DNA from: Conidiobolus incongruus B7586
Lineage: Eukaryota; Entomophthoromycota; Entomophthoromycetes; Entomophthorales; Conidiobolaceae
NCBI GenBank assembly: GCA_000697335.1
Contig: JNEM01011198.1
Span: forward strand, 1-20,736
Length of the DNA: 20,736 bases
Direction of reading: 5' to 3'
A program made the translations under genes and the position numbers. Positions 1-11,379 of the stretch are shown here, in pieces (the first letter of the stretch is position 1; the number at the start of each line of letters is the position of its first letter). The notes under the pieces are model-generated. The model worked only from the letters and a program-made list of their open reading frames with translations, was not told where the DNA came from and searched no databases.

Positions 1-1918
1 ATAATTTTATTATTATATTGATTTAAATAAATTTAGAAAATTAATATAATAGATGAATTATATCTTGTAATATAGAATTTATTATTAAAAAAATAGATTA
101 CCCAAAAAACTGATATTATCAATATATTTTTAATATAAAATTAATTTAGAAAAAATTCCAATATTATTATTAAAAATAAATATTAATATTATAATGTACT
201 ATTTATTATCATTAGAAAAACTAATTTGTGATAATAAAATATAATTTAAGTTTAAAAAACTAATAATAAAAATTATAATATGAAAAATTCAATTCAAAAT
301 CATTTATTATATTTGATAATAATTATATATAAAAATAGCAAAAATTATCAAAAATTTGATTATTGAGAAAAGCTAATATTTATTATATTATCTATTATTT
401 TCACCAAATATAAATCTTTATATTTATAATTATTTTGATAAGTTAAAGAATTTGATTTAAAAAAAGAGTTATAAAATTATTTCAACTTTATATTTCAAGA
501 CTAAAGTTGTAATTTTTAATATAAGTTATAAAAACCTATGTAAAGAGGTTAAGCTATTGTCATTAGCATAGAATTTAATTATTGAAAAGTAAATTATTAA
601 TTATGAAAATCATATTATTATTGATTTATCATTTTTTATTTTAATAAAATATAAATTTAAAATTAGAAAACTGCATTTTTAAACTATTATATAATTCAAA
701 TTAAAATAAAATAAATTATAATTATATTAATTTCTGATATATTACTTTGTAATTTAAATAATAGGAATTTTTTGTAATTAAAAAAAAATAAACATTTTAA
801 TATATAAAAAGTAAAAATAAATATATAATATAAAATTAATAATTTCTTTTATTTCTAATAACTTTTTGTTATACTTTTAGTAAAGATCTAACACCTAAAA
901 AATAATTTTTTTATTAAAGACTAAAATTTGATGTTTTACAAATCATTTAAATTTTACTATAGAAATTTTCTTTCTTGTAAGCTAGTTTTTTAATTGCTTA
1001 AAACAATTATAATCACATAAATTATAATCTAAAGAATATATTAGATGTGGTAGTTTTTTCCAGTTATTTTTAATTAGAAAGTTTTTTACAATTTTAGATA
1101 TATGTATTTTATAATTATCATGTAAAATAATAGGTCTTCTTAAATTATATTAAGAATACTAATTAGAAATAGTTTTATTTAAAAAAAATATAAAGTTTAC
1201 TATTAATAGATTTTTTTTAAAAACTAAATAAAAATATCATATGTTATTATAATCTATTATTATAATTAACATTCACTTATTAATAAAGTATTTATTTAAA
1301 GGAATTTATAGAAAGGGTTGATTTAACTTAATCTAACACTTTGATTTATATTTTAACAAAAGATTATACAAAAGAATTTAAAATTCATCAATTATAATAA
1401 TTCACTGTAAAAACTTTAGTTTCTAACTATACCTTAGTAAATTTTATTTAACAATAGTTACTTTAATTTTTTTAAGCTTTAGTTAAATTATAAGGTACCT
1501 ATTTTATATTTTTATTAATTAATTTTAATTTAAACTTTAATATATATAAAATACTTGTGTAACTAATATTAAAGTATTTTAATAGTTTTTTAACTAAAAT
1601 AAAAAAGTGGTTTTCAATATAATTTTTTACTTTATTAACAATTAAATAAATAATAGCTAAAATTAATCTTTTAGATTTTAGCAAGTTTTAGGTAGTTTCT
1701 CTCTTAACCTTAAAGTAATTTACTTAGCAATAAATTGTTGATTTAAATAATACTTTATTACTAAAAGCTGTTTGTAAATTTTAAATGATTTTAAAGAGTT
1801 TGTGGTTAAGTTTTATTGATACTAAAATCAAAAACTTTTGATAATTACTATTCAGCTTAAACATGATTAAATTAAACAACTAATTTTAAAAAATTAATTT
1901 TTTAATCAAAAAAATTAT

Positions 1919-1942
1919 TATATATATATATATATATATATA
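1919..1942. repeat. (TA)12 microsatellite
   Basis: Uninterrupted alternating T and A over 24 bases inside AT-rich spacer. A simple repeat of this kind expands by slippage, and no function is implied. Confidence 0.95.
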
Positions 1943-2812
1943 ATTCAAAACTATTTATTTTCCTATTTGTTTTATATATATTTGCTTATTTAAAACTAAT
2001 AATAAGTTTGAAAAATCAGAAATTAAAAAATTTCCCATTTCTTTGATTCCATGGTAATATTTTTAAACTAAATCCAAACAAAATTATATAACTTATTATT
2101 TTTTATTTATAGTTGAAAATTTGAAAACAAAACATTATTATAAATTCATATTTTAAATAGTATTATACTACTATTATGTTTTTACAAGTCTCATAAAAAA
2201 TGATTATAATATCTATATATTTAATTCTATTTTATTATTTAATTTTTGAATTTCTTGTTTTATCAAAATTTAAAAATCCACATACAATTCGATGCTAAAT
2301 ATTTTCGTTAATAGTTTATTTGTAGCAGTTCATTATTGTTTTAACTATAATTATGAATAATTTTAACACATTATTTTTTAAAAAACATATTAAAATAAAT
2401 AAATTGAAATTCTTTTCGTGTATTTTATATCTCAAAAAGCTGATATAATGGATTTACTCTCTTCATTTAAAGTAATGTTAATCAAATTCTATATTTAAAA
2501 TATTAATAAAAATTTCAATATAATGTTTCCATCATATATATTTCGAGTGATAAATATCTAATAAATGAGTGATAGTTTTCACATTTCAAATTTTTTGTGT
2601 TATATCAAAAAGTTAAACCGTTGATTATATAAAATTATTTAACCGAAAGCGAATCTATTGTATGTATAATTAAAGATCGAATACAAGGAAGATATTCTAA
2701 CTAATAATGATATCACATTTTGATATAAAATATACATTAGATTGAGGTGATATATCAACTATAATTTAATTATTAATCAATTTTAAACTATTTAATCTAA
2801 TTGCATGCAAGC

Positions 2813-2861
2813 TGAGAATTAAGACTGTCATTCTCAACAATCTAACAGCAAACCCTGTTGA
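2813..2861. repeat. Overlapping short inverted repeats (possible alternative hairpins)
   Basis: Seven-base arms TGAGAAT (2813-2819) and ATTCTCA (2830-2836) could fold around a 10-nt loop, and AACAG (2844-2848) with CTGTT (2855-2859) around a 6-nt loop. A third pairing, TCAACA (2834-2839) with TGTTGA (2856-2861), would exclude both. The patch is richer in G+C than its surroundings and lies about 680 nt upstream of the Bre4-like start codon. Whether it is transcribed cannot be told; short inverted repeats arise often by chance in DNA of this composition. Confidence 0.35.
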
Positions 2862-3104
2862 AGGGATTTTTCATTTTGGATATATAATCTCAATATTTAC
2901 CTCATTTGAAAATGAATCCTGAAATGTGGTTAAAATTAATGATTTAATTCTCACAATTCCCCAATTAGTTGAATAATTGCTATTTTTAAATATGTTAAAA
3001 AATAAGGAATCTTATGTATCCTAGTATTAAAGGTTATACAAAATTTTAGCTTTAAAGAAAAAATGTTGTATCTGATGTCAAACCATTTTATTATCAAACG
3101 ATCA

Positions 3105-3137
3105 GTTTATTGAAAAGAGCCCCTTTATTCAATAAAC
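3105..3137. repeat. Perfect 10-bp inverted repeat with 13-nt spacer
   Basis: GTTTATTGAA at 3105-3114 is the exact reverse complement of TTCAATAAAC at 3128-3137. The 13-nt spacer contains a GC-rich core (GAGCCCC). It lies about 400 nt upstream of the Bre4-like ORF, so it could be a protein-binding palindrome or a transcript hairpin, or simply chance. Confidence 0.4.
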
Positions 3138-3537
3138 CCAATTTTAATCAATCCTTGAATTCGAACAATATTATTTTCAATAGTTGATTAAAAATTTATC
3201 CAATCATTGGTTTCAAAAGTTCAGATCAATTTCCAGGACAAACAAGTTTAAAATTAGAGACAATTGATCCACCAGACTCTGCATAAATATTTGACATATA
3301 GCAAATGGACTTCATTTATCATTTATAACAATTTTGATTACAACTTGTAAATATTAACTATCTATAACTTATTTAATTCTTTACTCTCTATTTTGTAAAT
3401 ATTATTTATTTTATATTTAATTAATTCAAAATATATATTCATATTCAACAGTTTTGTATTAATTTAGTTAATTAATAAATTTCAAAAAAAAATTTAAGTC
3501 ATTTACAGTCCTTGCCACTGCTTTCATAAATCAAAAC

Positions 3538-6500
3538 ATGTCATCAGACAGCATAAAAAATTCACCCTTCTTAAAAATCAAGCAAAATTCTAAAGGTTCA
3601 CGTCACTCAAACGATACTACCAATTCCGATATCGGTAAAATTACTTACCCTAATTCAAAAACAAAATCAGATAATGTGGAATTTATACCTCCAGTATTAC
3701 CTCACAAGTCTATACTTGAGTTGTCATCCCAAGGTAAATTTTTACTATTTGTCATTTTTCATATTTTAATTTTTATTTATATTGTTTATTTTATATTATT
3801 CACCTTTATCTCACATTTTAATTATATTAACAGATCAGGAATATTCTAAAATCAATAACAATCGACCTAAATCAGAAACAAGTAGTTCCAATTTGACCGA
3901 TTTATCTACTCCAAAAAAACCTATTAAAAAAAAGTCCAAAGATCACCTATTTCTTGAAACTTTATTTCAACCTGAAAATATTCAAGAAAGTAATCAACTT
4001 GTTCATAATAACACGAAATCCAAAAATGTTAGCCCTATACCTTCCCGACCGTCAACACCACACGTTATTATGACCAAAGTGCCTGATCAAACCCAATCCA
4101 AAGCTCATCACGACATGGGTGTATCGTTTGATATTTTAGCAAAAGCAGCTGCTTTTGCTGATTCGAACGCGAGTGCTTCCAATCCTGCAGCAAATAACCC
4201 GGAAAAATTTCAAGATATTTACCCCTACAATCAACAAAATCCATTTACCAACAATCAGCCACTCTCAATTCAAACCGAAAAACCTCAAGCTCCTGCCCAG
4301 AGGCCAATAAATAGACCTTTGAAAAATTCGTGGAGGGGGAAGCTAAGGCGGTTCTTAAAACGAGGAAGAAGACCTATCTCATTTTTGAGTTTCAAGCGCA
4401 TTGTCAAATGTTCACTTTCCTTCTTTTTAGCCTCCTTAATGGTACTTATTCAACCTATTCACAATTGGATCGGTCCCTATAGTTTGCTCGCTCCCGTAAC
4501 GACAGTTTGGTTCGACTCTAATAGAACAGCGGGTGCTCAATTGGAATTCTTTTTCATTTGTTTGATATTCTATTTAGCAGGATTTATATATTTTCTGATT
4601 ATGCTTGGATTTTATGTGTTGTATAACCGAAAGTATGTAGTCCCATCGCCTAATCCTAATGGACTTGGGATGTATGATGGATCGTTTATAATCATTTTAT
4701 TTACAATTGTGTTGGTTTTTACATGTGGTTTTATTCGAGCAAAGTTTCCAAAGCTATTGATGCCATCTGTACAGTTGATTGTGACATGTATTAATATTGT
4801 AGCTAACTATCCTATTGGTGCTATTGAATTCAACATCCAGTTTATTAGCAATATATATGTTCCATGTTTAATAGGTCTTGTTATAAGTTTAGCTATAAAT
4901 ATAATTCTCTGGCCTGAAAGTGCAAGTCAAGATCTAACAGAAGCTCTATATAATTCATTGACGGAATGTCATAAGAGTTTAGAACTGTTAACTTCTGCAT
5001 TTTTATTAGAACCAGCAACGTCCACTGTGACGATAGATTATTTGAAAGAAATCCAGCAACAATGTGTTCGATCTATAGGTGTTCTCTCCCGTGCAGGGAA
5101 GGATGCGAGATATGAAACAACTAGATCCATTCATCCTCCTCGAGATTTCAAGGGATTGATTCGAACCCTTACAACACTCAGCCAGCATTTATCTGCTTTT
5201 AGTAACGCTGTTCAGCGTCAAAGAGAATTGTTGCAAATGGGAAGACCGCAAGGCACCCCAATCACACCTGCATCCTCTAATGACGAACCTTATCCTACAA
5301 TGCGTAGCTTAGCCAACTCTCTTGACGGATTAAACTCGCATTCCGAGGATAATGACGACCCCTTTTTATATCAATTACAACAAATCTCAGCATATCGTGA
5401 TGCATCACTGGATCGTGGTTTAATTCACGATGTAATACGTATTGTTAGAGATCCATTTCTGGAATTATCTGCGACATGTTTAAATGTATTAGAGTTGGGA
5501 CAAAAGGCTGCTACTGATGGTGTGAATCAAGCACCAAAGAATCCGTTTAAAGGCTTTTTCAGTTGGTTTAAAAAGAAAAAGAGGGATGATGTAGAATCCG
5601 GAAATAGTATACATGATAGTATAGGAACCAAACCCCAAATTCCTCTTACATTGGAGGAAGCTAGGGCTTCATTACCTGAAGTAATTGCAAAATACGAAAG
5701 AACTGAGGGAAAATCGCTCAAATTTATCCAGAGCCAACTTATGGATCACAATCATAAAGTCCCTGCATACCCTGAACCAGTACTTATCGTATTTAGTGGA
5801 TTATTCTCAATGAGAGAAGTTGCTAAAGAACTTGTAAATGTCATCAAAGCTGCTGAAGAGTTTCATAAGCGAAGACCTCCAATTATTATTAGAAATCATA
5901 AGTGGTGGCAACTCAGCTGGGGTCCTAAAAGCGATATCGACCGAAATGAAAAAGTTAAACGTGTGAAGAAGTTATGGCTCCCCAGAATGCCCTTAACCAA
6001 ATACTTCAAGAAAAATCCAGGTTTGATGGATTCCATGAATGAAAAGACCCCTTTTCACCAGATCACTCCTGATACTACAGTGTCAAATCCAAACGATACA
6101 CTCCGCACCCAAAACAATATTTCACCAGTTTCAAATGACAATGAAGGACCTGAAAAAAAGGAACATTTCCGTTATATTTCGGTTTTGATTTGGAAGGCTT
6201 CTCAGAGACTTAAGCAATATGATGTTAAATATGGTATCAAAACAACAATTCTCATCATGCTTTTGCTCTTCCCCTCTTTCTTTCCACAATGGAGTCAGTT
6301 TTGGCGTTTGACCCTTCATGGTGCTTGGGCTTCTACTGCAGCTGTGTTCGTATTGAATACCTCATTAGGAGGCACATTATATATGGGATTCATCCGACTG
6401 ATAGGAACGTTAATTGGCGCCGTATGGGGATATCTCAGTGCTCTAGTCCACTTACATTTCCTCAGTGTTTACCTTACCAGTCTTATGGTGTGGATATTTT

Positions 6501-7591
6501 TAGCTCCAACTTGGTTCATTGTTGTCACAACCAAATATTCAGCCATTGGAATAAGTTCCTTACTTGCATACTGTGTTGTACTCTTCTTGCAAGTTTATCC
6601 TACTAGTACCGTTGCATCACCCGAAATTATGTCTATGCTTCATGCTGCAAATGTCGTTGTTGGTGTAATTGCTGCCTCCTTTATTGGCGCTTTCCTATGG
6701 CCATATATCGCTCATAGAGAACTTAGATTATGTATGGCAAATATTGTTGGTCAATTAGGAATTAGCTATGGCCAGGTGTCCGCTTTGTGTATGATTGAAA
6801 GATCTTCTGATGAATGGAGCCAATTAAATATCGAAACCATGCATCATCAGCGTAGAATTCAAAAGCATCTTTTGAGAGCAAGGAATCTATTACCGTTTGC
6901 TACAAGAGAACCAAGGCTTAGAGCACCTTTCCCTACTAAATTGTACCGTCATCAACTTTATCTACTCCAAGCTATTTTAGATCAGTTGGTATCAATGAGA
7001 TCATCAACAATAGGACTAACTCCCCAAATCCAGCACCAATTAATTATCCCATTCAATTTGTACAGAAAGCATATTGTATCAGCTGTAATTCACTATTTTC
7101 ACTTGCTATCCGGTGCATTGAGAAGTAAGCAACCATTACCGCCATGTCCACCACCCATCTACGCAATGCAAAATCATTTCCGCCAGTATATTGCAAAATC
7201 CATAACTAAAAAATCAGCTACTGGCCATGACACATTGCGCTCACCTCCATTTTCCATTTTGTACTGGTATTCCTATATGGCCAGTCAATCTCAACTCCTC
7301 AACGACTTATTGCACCTGGGCCAAAATATGGGCAAACTAGTAGGAGAGCTAGAGCTTCCATTCACCGACCCTAACTTCCTGAGCTACGAAGGCAACAATG
7401 AATGTCGATTCGATTTCCCCAATACTAACAACCATAACAAGCTACAATCTGTAGAAGGTGAAACACATTGCGACCAATCCTGTAGGGATAGTTCCGATCA
7501 GGAACAATATGATCATGACGAGACATTTAATGAAGAATATAATGACGAATCTTTGAATAGAATGGATCCTAAGGGCAACGGTATTTGGTAA
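3538..7591 (+). CDS. Bre4-like fungal membrane transporter (ArAE_2 / FUSC-like), two exons
   Basis: Exons 3538-3733 and 3834-7591 flank a 100-nt phase-1 intron (CAAG|GTAAAT ... AACAG), giving 1317 residues. Residues 1 to about 245 are polar, Ser/Asn/Pro-rich and probably disordered, with a basic stretch (RGKLRRFLKRGRR) just before the membrane. A first block of membrane helices spans about 250-430 and ends in ILWPES. A large cytosolic middle region follows. A second block at about 862-1028 ends in FLWPYIAHREL, and the tail after about 1265 is acidic. Two membrane blocks, each ending in a WP motif, with cytosolic helical domains between and after, are the plan of fungal brefeldin A sensitivity proteins (S. 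cerevisiae Bre4) and of ArAE/fusaric-acid-resistance exporters. The exported substrate is unknown. The start ATG has A at -3 and no upstream ATG in the preceding 55 nt. An alternative start inside the intron frame would be read only if splicing failed. Family assignment is firm; function is inferred. Confidence 0.9.
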
Positions 7592-8267
7592 TTCTCTCCA
7601 AATTTGTCATTTTAAACATTAAAATTTTATTAAGATTATTATTATTATTACTAATGCTTTTTATTGTAAACAAATTATATTTTAATACTTGAATTGATAA
7701 AATTCAACCCAAAAAAATTATTAATATAGTGATGTTTATTGTATTTTTAGCTCTAAAAATTATATATTGGATTGCTAACTATTAAAACGTCAAAGAATAT
7801 ATATCAAATTAAATAAATAATAAAAATATTTGAACTATGTTATTATGTATTATTTTTATTAAAAATTACTAAATATCTTAGCTTAAATTATTTATATTAA
7901 TCAAAAATTCAATCAAATAAATACTTCTGTAATTGTTAGGTTAAAACAATATAAACATTAAAATGTAATTAAAATAGATTAAAATGTTGAAATATATTAT
8001 AAATATTTAAAACAATGTTTGATAATATAATTTAGTATAAATAAAAAAAGATATATATTAGTTAGTGAACTATTCGTATAGAAATTGTAGAAATTACATA
8101 CTAGATATTACTCCAAAAAGGAATGGAATTATATAGTCTAAAATTTAAAATTAAAAAAATAAAAAATTGTTATATTAATAAAATATTAAAAATAAATGAT
8201 ATTTAAATTACTGGTAAGATTGGTGATTTTTTTATAATCAGGAATATTATATGATGATCTATAATAA
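7592..8267. other. AT-rich spacer: 3' region of the Bre4-like gene and upstream of tRNA-Arg
   Basis: No open frame of note. It starts with a T-rich stretch and an ATT run near 7637-7651, suitable for 3' end formation of the Bre4-like mRNA; an AATAAA occurs at 7812-7817 but may be chance. The part just before the tRNA is plain AT-rich DNA. Confidence 0.6.
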
Positions 8268-8340
8268 GGTTCCATGGCCAAATGGATAAGGCGCTTGACT
8301 ACGGATCAAGAGATTCCAGGTTCGATCCCTGGTGGAATCG
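8268..8340 (+). tRNA. tRNA-Arg (anticodon ACG)
   Basis: A full 73-nt cloverleaf without intron. The acceptor stem pairs GGTTCCA with TGGAATC (one G-U), discriminator G. The D arm is GCC/GGC. The anticodon stem is CTTGA/TCAAG, with loop CTACGGA giving anticodon ACG, read as inosine-CG for CGU/CGC/CGA arginine codons. The variable loop has 5 nt and the T arm is CCAGG/CCTGG with loop TTCGATC. The internal B box GGTTCGATCCC matches the TFIIIC consensus and no CCA is encoded, both eukaryotic features. A TTTT run starts at the next base. Confidence 0.97.
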
Positions 8341-8344
8341 TTTT
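8341..8344 (+). terminator. RNA polymerase III terminator of tRNA-Arg
   Basis: Four T residues follow the discriminator base directly, the minimal pol III stop signal. The 178-nt gap to the next stop codon (8519, minus strand) also holds the 3' region of the convergent MIS12-like gene. Confidence 0.75.
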
Positions 8345-8518
8345 ACCTCTGATCCAATTGACATTTGATTCCAATATTTCATATCCTTAGCATTTTTTAT
8401 TATAAATTGTCATAAACACTCTTCTTATTAATATAATTAATTCAATTTTTCAAATGACAAAATTCTAATTATTATTTATTAAAATAATTCAGATTTTTTT
8501 GAGTTTTATGATAATAAT

Positions 8519-9737
8519 TTATAAATTATTAAGGTTTTGCCAATCTACACTACTAACCCTATTAAGATCTTCCTTAATCCCCTTATTAGTTGGTTGATTC
8601 TCATTATTCTCATTATTTTGATCATTTTCATCATCCGTCAAATCTTCATCATTACTACTGTAATTATGATTTATTTGATCATTGGGATCTTCTAAACCCT
8701 CCTGGCTAACTCTAAAGATATTGGAATTTCGAGGTAGAAAGTTTAGTCGGGTTAGGATACGCTCCTCAAAGTAGCATTCGCGTTCCGTAATGAGTTCTGC
8801 AGGGGAGTGACGATTCAGATCGGCTATCTGGTCAGAAGAGCTGGATTTGTTGAGAAGAATTTTTTGAACATTTTCTTTGATTAATTCGCAGTGATCCCTG
8901 AGATGAGCAACTATTTTCACAATGAATATGTTTGTTTTGTGATGATATTGAATTAGAATACCTTGGTTGTGTTTCAACAACTTAGTAATTTTTTTCAATT
9001 CTTCATAGCATTTTAATCTTGGGTTGAAGATTTCTAATTGATTGTTCAATGCTTGATCTATTTCAATTGCTTTGGCTTTTTCCTATCAGTTTCAATTAGT
9101 TTCCTGTTTTACATATTCTGATTATTCCTAAACTTGCTCTATTCAATTCTTTAACTACTTCCTCTAACTCTTTCTCCACTTCTTCCACCTGATCAACGCT
9201 ACTTGGAGGTTGATCCAAATACTATACCGCCAATTAATCAGTATCCCAATACTGATAGTATTAAAAATTACCTGATAAAATTTGCTCTCAAAATTCTGAC
9301 CCAATTCCAAATTAAAAATGCTATTCAAACAATATAACTCAAACACGTCAAAGTTTTTATCTACTGAACTCTCCAGAAGTGTTTCGATTTCGTGCATACC
9401 CTATCACCTATAATTAATACGAATTAATAAAATCAAGAAATTTGGATACCTGATTAATTTCAAGTTCACCACTGAGTCGAGTTTTTAAAAACTCTTTAAA
9501 ACCGTCTAAGGCTTGATATAAAAGATTGTTGACGCTATTAATTACATCATCCACAAAATGTAGAGGGATAAAGTCCAACTTTTCGATAACTAGTTCATTT
9601 AATCTGGTTTTTTCTTCATGGGTTAGTGATTTGTTATCGTTTTTGAGCCTTTTTTCACTTTGGTCATCAATACTAAGGTTGGAGTAGGAACGTTTTTGAG
9701 TGAGACTTGATATAGATTGGTTTGGATTCGCAGACAT
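8519..9737 (-). CDS. MIS12: MIS12/MTW1-like kinetochore protein, four exons
   Basis: Probable subunit of the MIND/Mis12 complex, which links the inner kinetochore to the microtubule-binding outer layer. Minus-strand exons: 9737-9450; 9400-9272; 9221 to about 9138 or 9159; and 9082-8519. The first two introns are 49 and 50 nt, both CAG|GTA...TAG and phase 0. Exon 1 carries the family signature FVDDVINSVNNLLYQALD (residues 61-78). Exon 2 carries IETLLESSVDKNFDVFELY (about 101-119), close to the conserved Mis12 motif. Exons 3 and 4 continue with Glu/Lys-rich coiled coil. The last ~50 residues are rich in Asp, Asn and Glu. The third donor is unclear: GAA|GTAGTT at 9158 (76-nt intron, 347 aa) or AGA|GCAAGT at 9137 (55-nt GC-AG intron, 354 aa). 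Both keep frame and use the TAG acceptor before EKAKAIEID. The start is the first ATG (A at -3), after an A-rich leader. Identification rests on the two motifs and their order. Confidence 0.85.
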
Positions 9738-11126
9738 TATTATTTTTTTTTATTTATTTATTTTTATTATAAGGATTAAGGATTTCAAGAGTGATATAAT
9801 CAATTTCCACAAACTTTTTTCAATTAAGATATATCTACAATCTAATTGGTTAATTGATTTAATGATTTATAAAATGAAAATTTTTGCAAAAAAAATTCAA
9901 ATTAAGAATATTTTGATATAGTTATATATTGAAATTACTTTAGTAGATTAAGCTATATTGATAGATACTTATATATATTTGGATTCTTAAATTAGCTTTG
10001 AATATTATATTAGACAAAAATAATTCATTTTATAATACTACATTTTTAATGATAGGAAAAAATCATTCCAAGTTAATGATATATTTTTAAAAAATATTGA
10101 CCAAATTTTTTCAAATATTTTTTATTTTAAGTAAAATTATCAATATTAATTTATTGTATAAGATATTCATAAATTCAATTAAAAATTTAAATATTCAATA
10201 TGATTCAATCGTGTCAATAAACATTTATTTAAATAAAAAAAACTAAAATTCAATCATCAGGTAGAGCTGAAATTTGAAAATTAAATTCAATACTATATTT
10301 ATTAGTTAATAATTGAATATATACAAAATAAAAAAGGGGTTAAAATATTGGAATAAAAAAGACTAAAATATCATGTTAAATTAATAGTAAACATAAAATT
10401 TTTTATTAATTCAATAAATGTTGATAAGTAGAATATAAAAAATATAACCGAACTACCTAAAAAGCCAAAACTAATTAGTAAATCTTGTCTTTAAAGCAAA
10501 TTGTTAATAATTGAAAAAAAGGATCAGTGAAAAAATTGGCATCACAACCGTAAAGGTTAAGGCTAATGGCTGATATATTAAATATCGCATCATATAAAAA
10601 CAACTAAATATACAAATTAATTAATCATTACCTTAATAGATATTTGACAGTAGAGATGGTACAATGATCAAATTATTATAATATTGAAAAAATTGAATTG
10701 TCAATATTGCAATAAAATAATCAATAATGGTTTATCAAAATGAATAAAAAATTAATTATATATCAAATACTCATATATATAATTTATGGGATCATGTGAG
10801 ATTTTTTTAAAGCCTGAATCAATTCAAAATATGAAGTGACTGATTTATATTTAAAATTAAAAAAATTACTTAATATTATTAAACTAATTCATTATATTTA
10901 ATTAAGTAGTTTTATTAAATTAATCTTAAAAAGCTATATTCTTTTAATTGTTTTTAAATATATTTTTAATTATTAATACTTTTCTCAATTATACAATTAA
11001 TATTATTATTCTAAATTAAAACCCATAATTAAAAACAGTCAAATTCAAAATAAACTTGAACCTCCTATCTAAAAAATTAATTGAATAACTCTAATACCAA
11101 TCCCTAATTAATTCTTCAAAACTAAA
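9738..11126. other. Divergent AT-rich spacer between the MIS12-like and secreted-protein genes
   Basis: Holds both promoters. Just upstream of the MIS12-like ATG is a run of Ts on the plus strand (9740-9770), i.e. an A-rich leader for that mRNA. The 73-codon plus-strand frame at 9700-9921 starts inside MIS12 exon 1 and is low-complexity, so I do not count it as a gene. A patch at about 10470-10610 is slightly richer in G+C (for example AAGGTTAAGGCTAATGGCTGA), but I could not assign it to any RNA family. The last 60 nt before the secreted-protein ATG are A/C-rich, as expected of a fungal 5' leader. Confidence 0.6.
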
Positions 11127-11372
11127 ATGAAATTAACCACTCTGTTAACCACAACAACACTGTTAATAACCTCCGTAATAAGTTTTGGACCAACTTGTTC
11201 ATGCAGCCAATTGGCAGTTAAATTCCGTGAGAGATGTCTAAGTAGTGCACTTGGAAAAGTAAACCAACCACTTTGTGAAAACTTGACTTGGAGATGTGAA
11301 GAGTGCTGCAATAGGGACGATTATCCCCAGCCCGATTGTTGTGTGTGGAGAGATGAAAAACAAATTTGTTAA
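11127..11372 (+). CDS. Small secreted cysteine-rich protein, 81 aa
   Basis: I recognise no family. Residues 1 to about 20 form a clear signal peptide: MK, a hydrophobic Leu/Thr core, then SVIS before the likely cut. The mature part of about 60 residues has 10 cysteines at 24, 26, 37, 50, 57, 60, 61, 71, 72 and 81, i.e. C-X-C-X10-C-X12-C-X6-C-X2-CC-X9-CC-X8-C, enough for five disulfides. NLT at 52-54 is a possible N-glycosylation site. An even cysteine count, small size and secretion are typical of fungal effector-like, antimicrobial or cell-wall proteins, but the role is unknown. The single-exon frame uses an ATG with A at -3, has balanced codons unlike the AT-rich spacer, and is followed 8 nt after its stop by AATAAA. 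It is convergent with PEX12, 104 nt away. A 67-codon antisense frame here (11108-11311) is a shadow. Confidence 0.72.
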   Translation: MKLTTLLTTTTLLITSVISFGPTCSCSQLAVKFRERCLSSALGKVNQPLCENLTWRCEECCNRDDYPQPDCCVWRDEKQIC

Positions 11373-11379
11373 CTGTGTT

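Larger units (their letters stand above)
1..3537. other. Gene-free AT-rich left flank and promoter of the Bre4-like gene
   Basis: No coding region can be supported here. The open frames are short, made almost wholly of A/T codons (Lys, Asn, Ile, Leu, Phe, Tyr), and match no family I recognise; the 61-codon frame at 1499-1684 on the minus strand is of this kind. Composition is close to pure A/T up to about 2600, then G+C rises slightly up to the gene at 3538, as expected for a promoter and 5' leader. The flank contains one TA microsatellite and several short inverted repeats, listed separately. No tRNA B-box, rRNA or transposase signature was seen on either strand. Confidence 0.7.

Noticed and set aside
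1499-1684. 61-codon minus-strand frame
   Set aside because: Only AT-rich codons, no domain, no promoter context; expected by chance in this composition.
3190-3284. Short protein-like frame upstream of the Bre4-like gene (ends TIDPPDSA then stop)
   Set aside because: Only about 30 codons between stops with no ATG or splice context; too little to call a gene or pseudogene.
3538-3849. Stand-alone 103-codon frame at the start of the Bre4-like gene
   Set aside because: Its last part runs into the intron and becomes Ile/Phe noise; a clean donor at 3734 and acceptor at 3833 join its first 65 codons to the main frame.
9700-9921. 73-codon plus-strand frame opposite MIS12 exon 1
   Set aside because: Starts antisense inside a real exon and continues as Ile/Lys-rich low-complexity sequence.
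10470-10610. Possible snoRNA/snRNA in the MIS12 upstream spacer
   Set aside because: A CTGA and a few G+C-richer words occur, but no paired C/D boxes, H/ACA layout or U6 ACAGAGA motif could be found.
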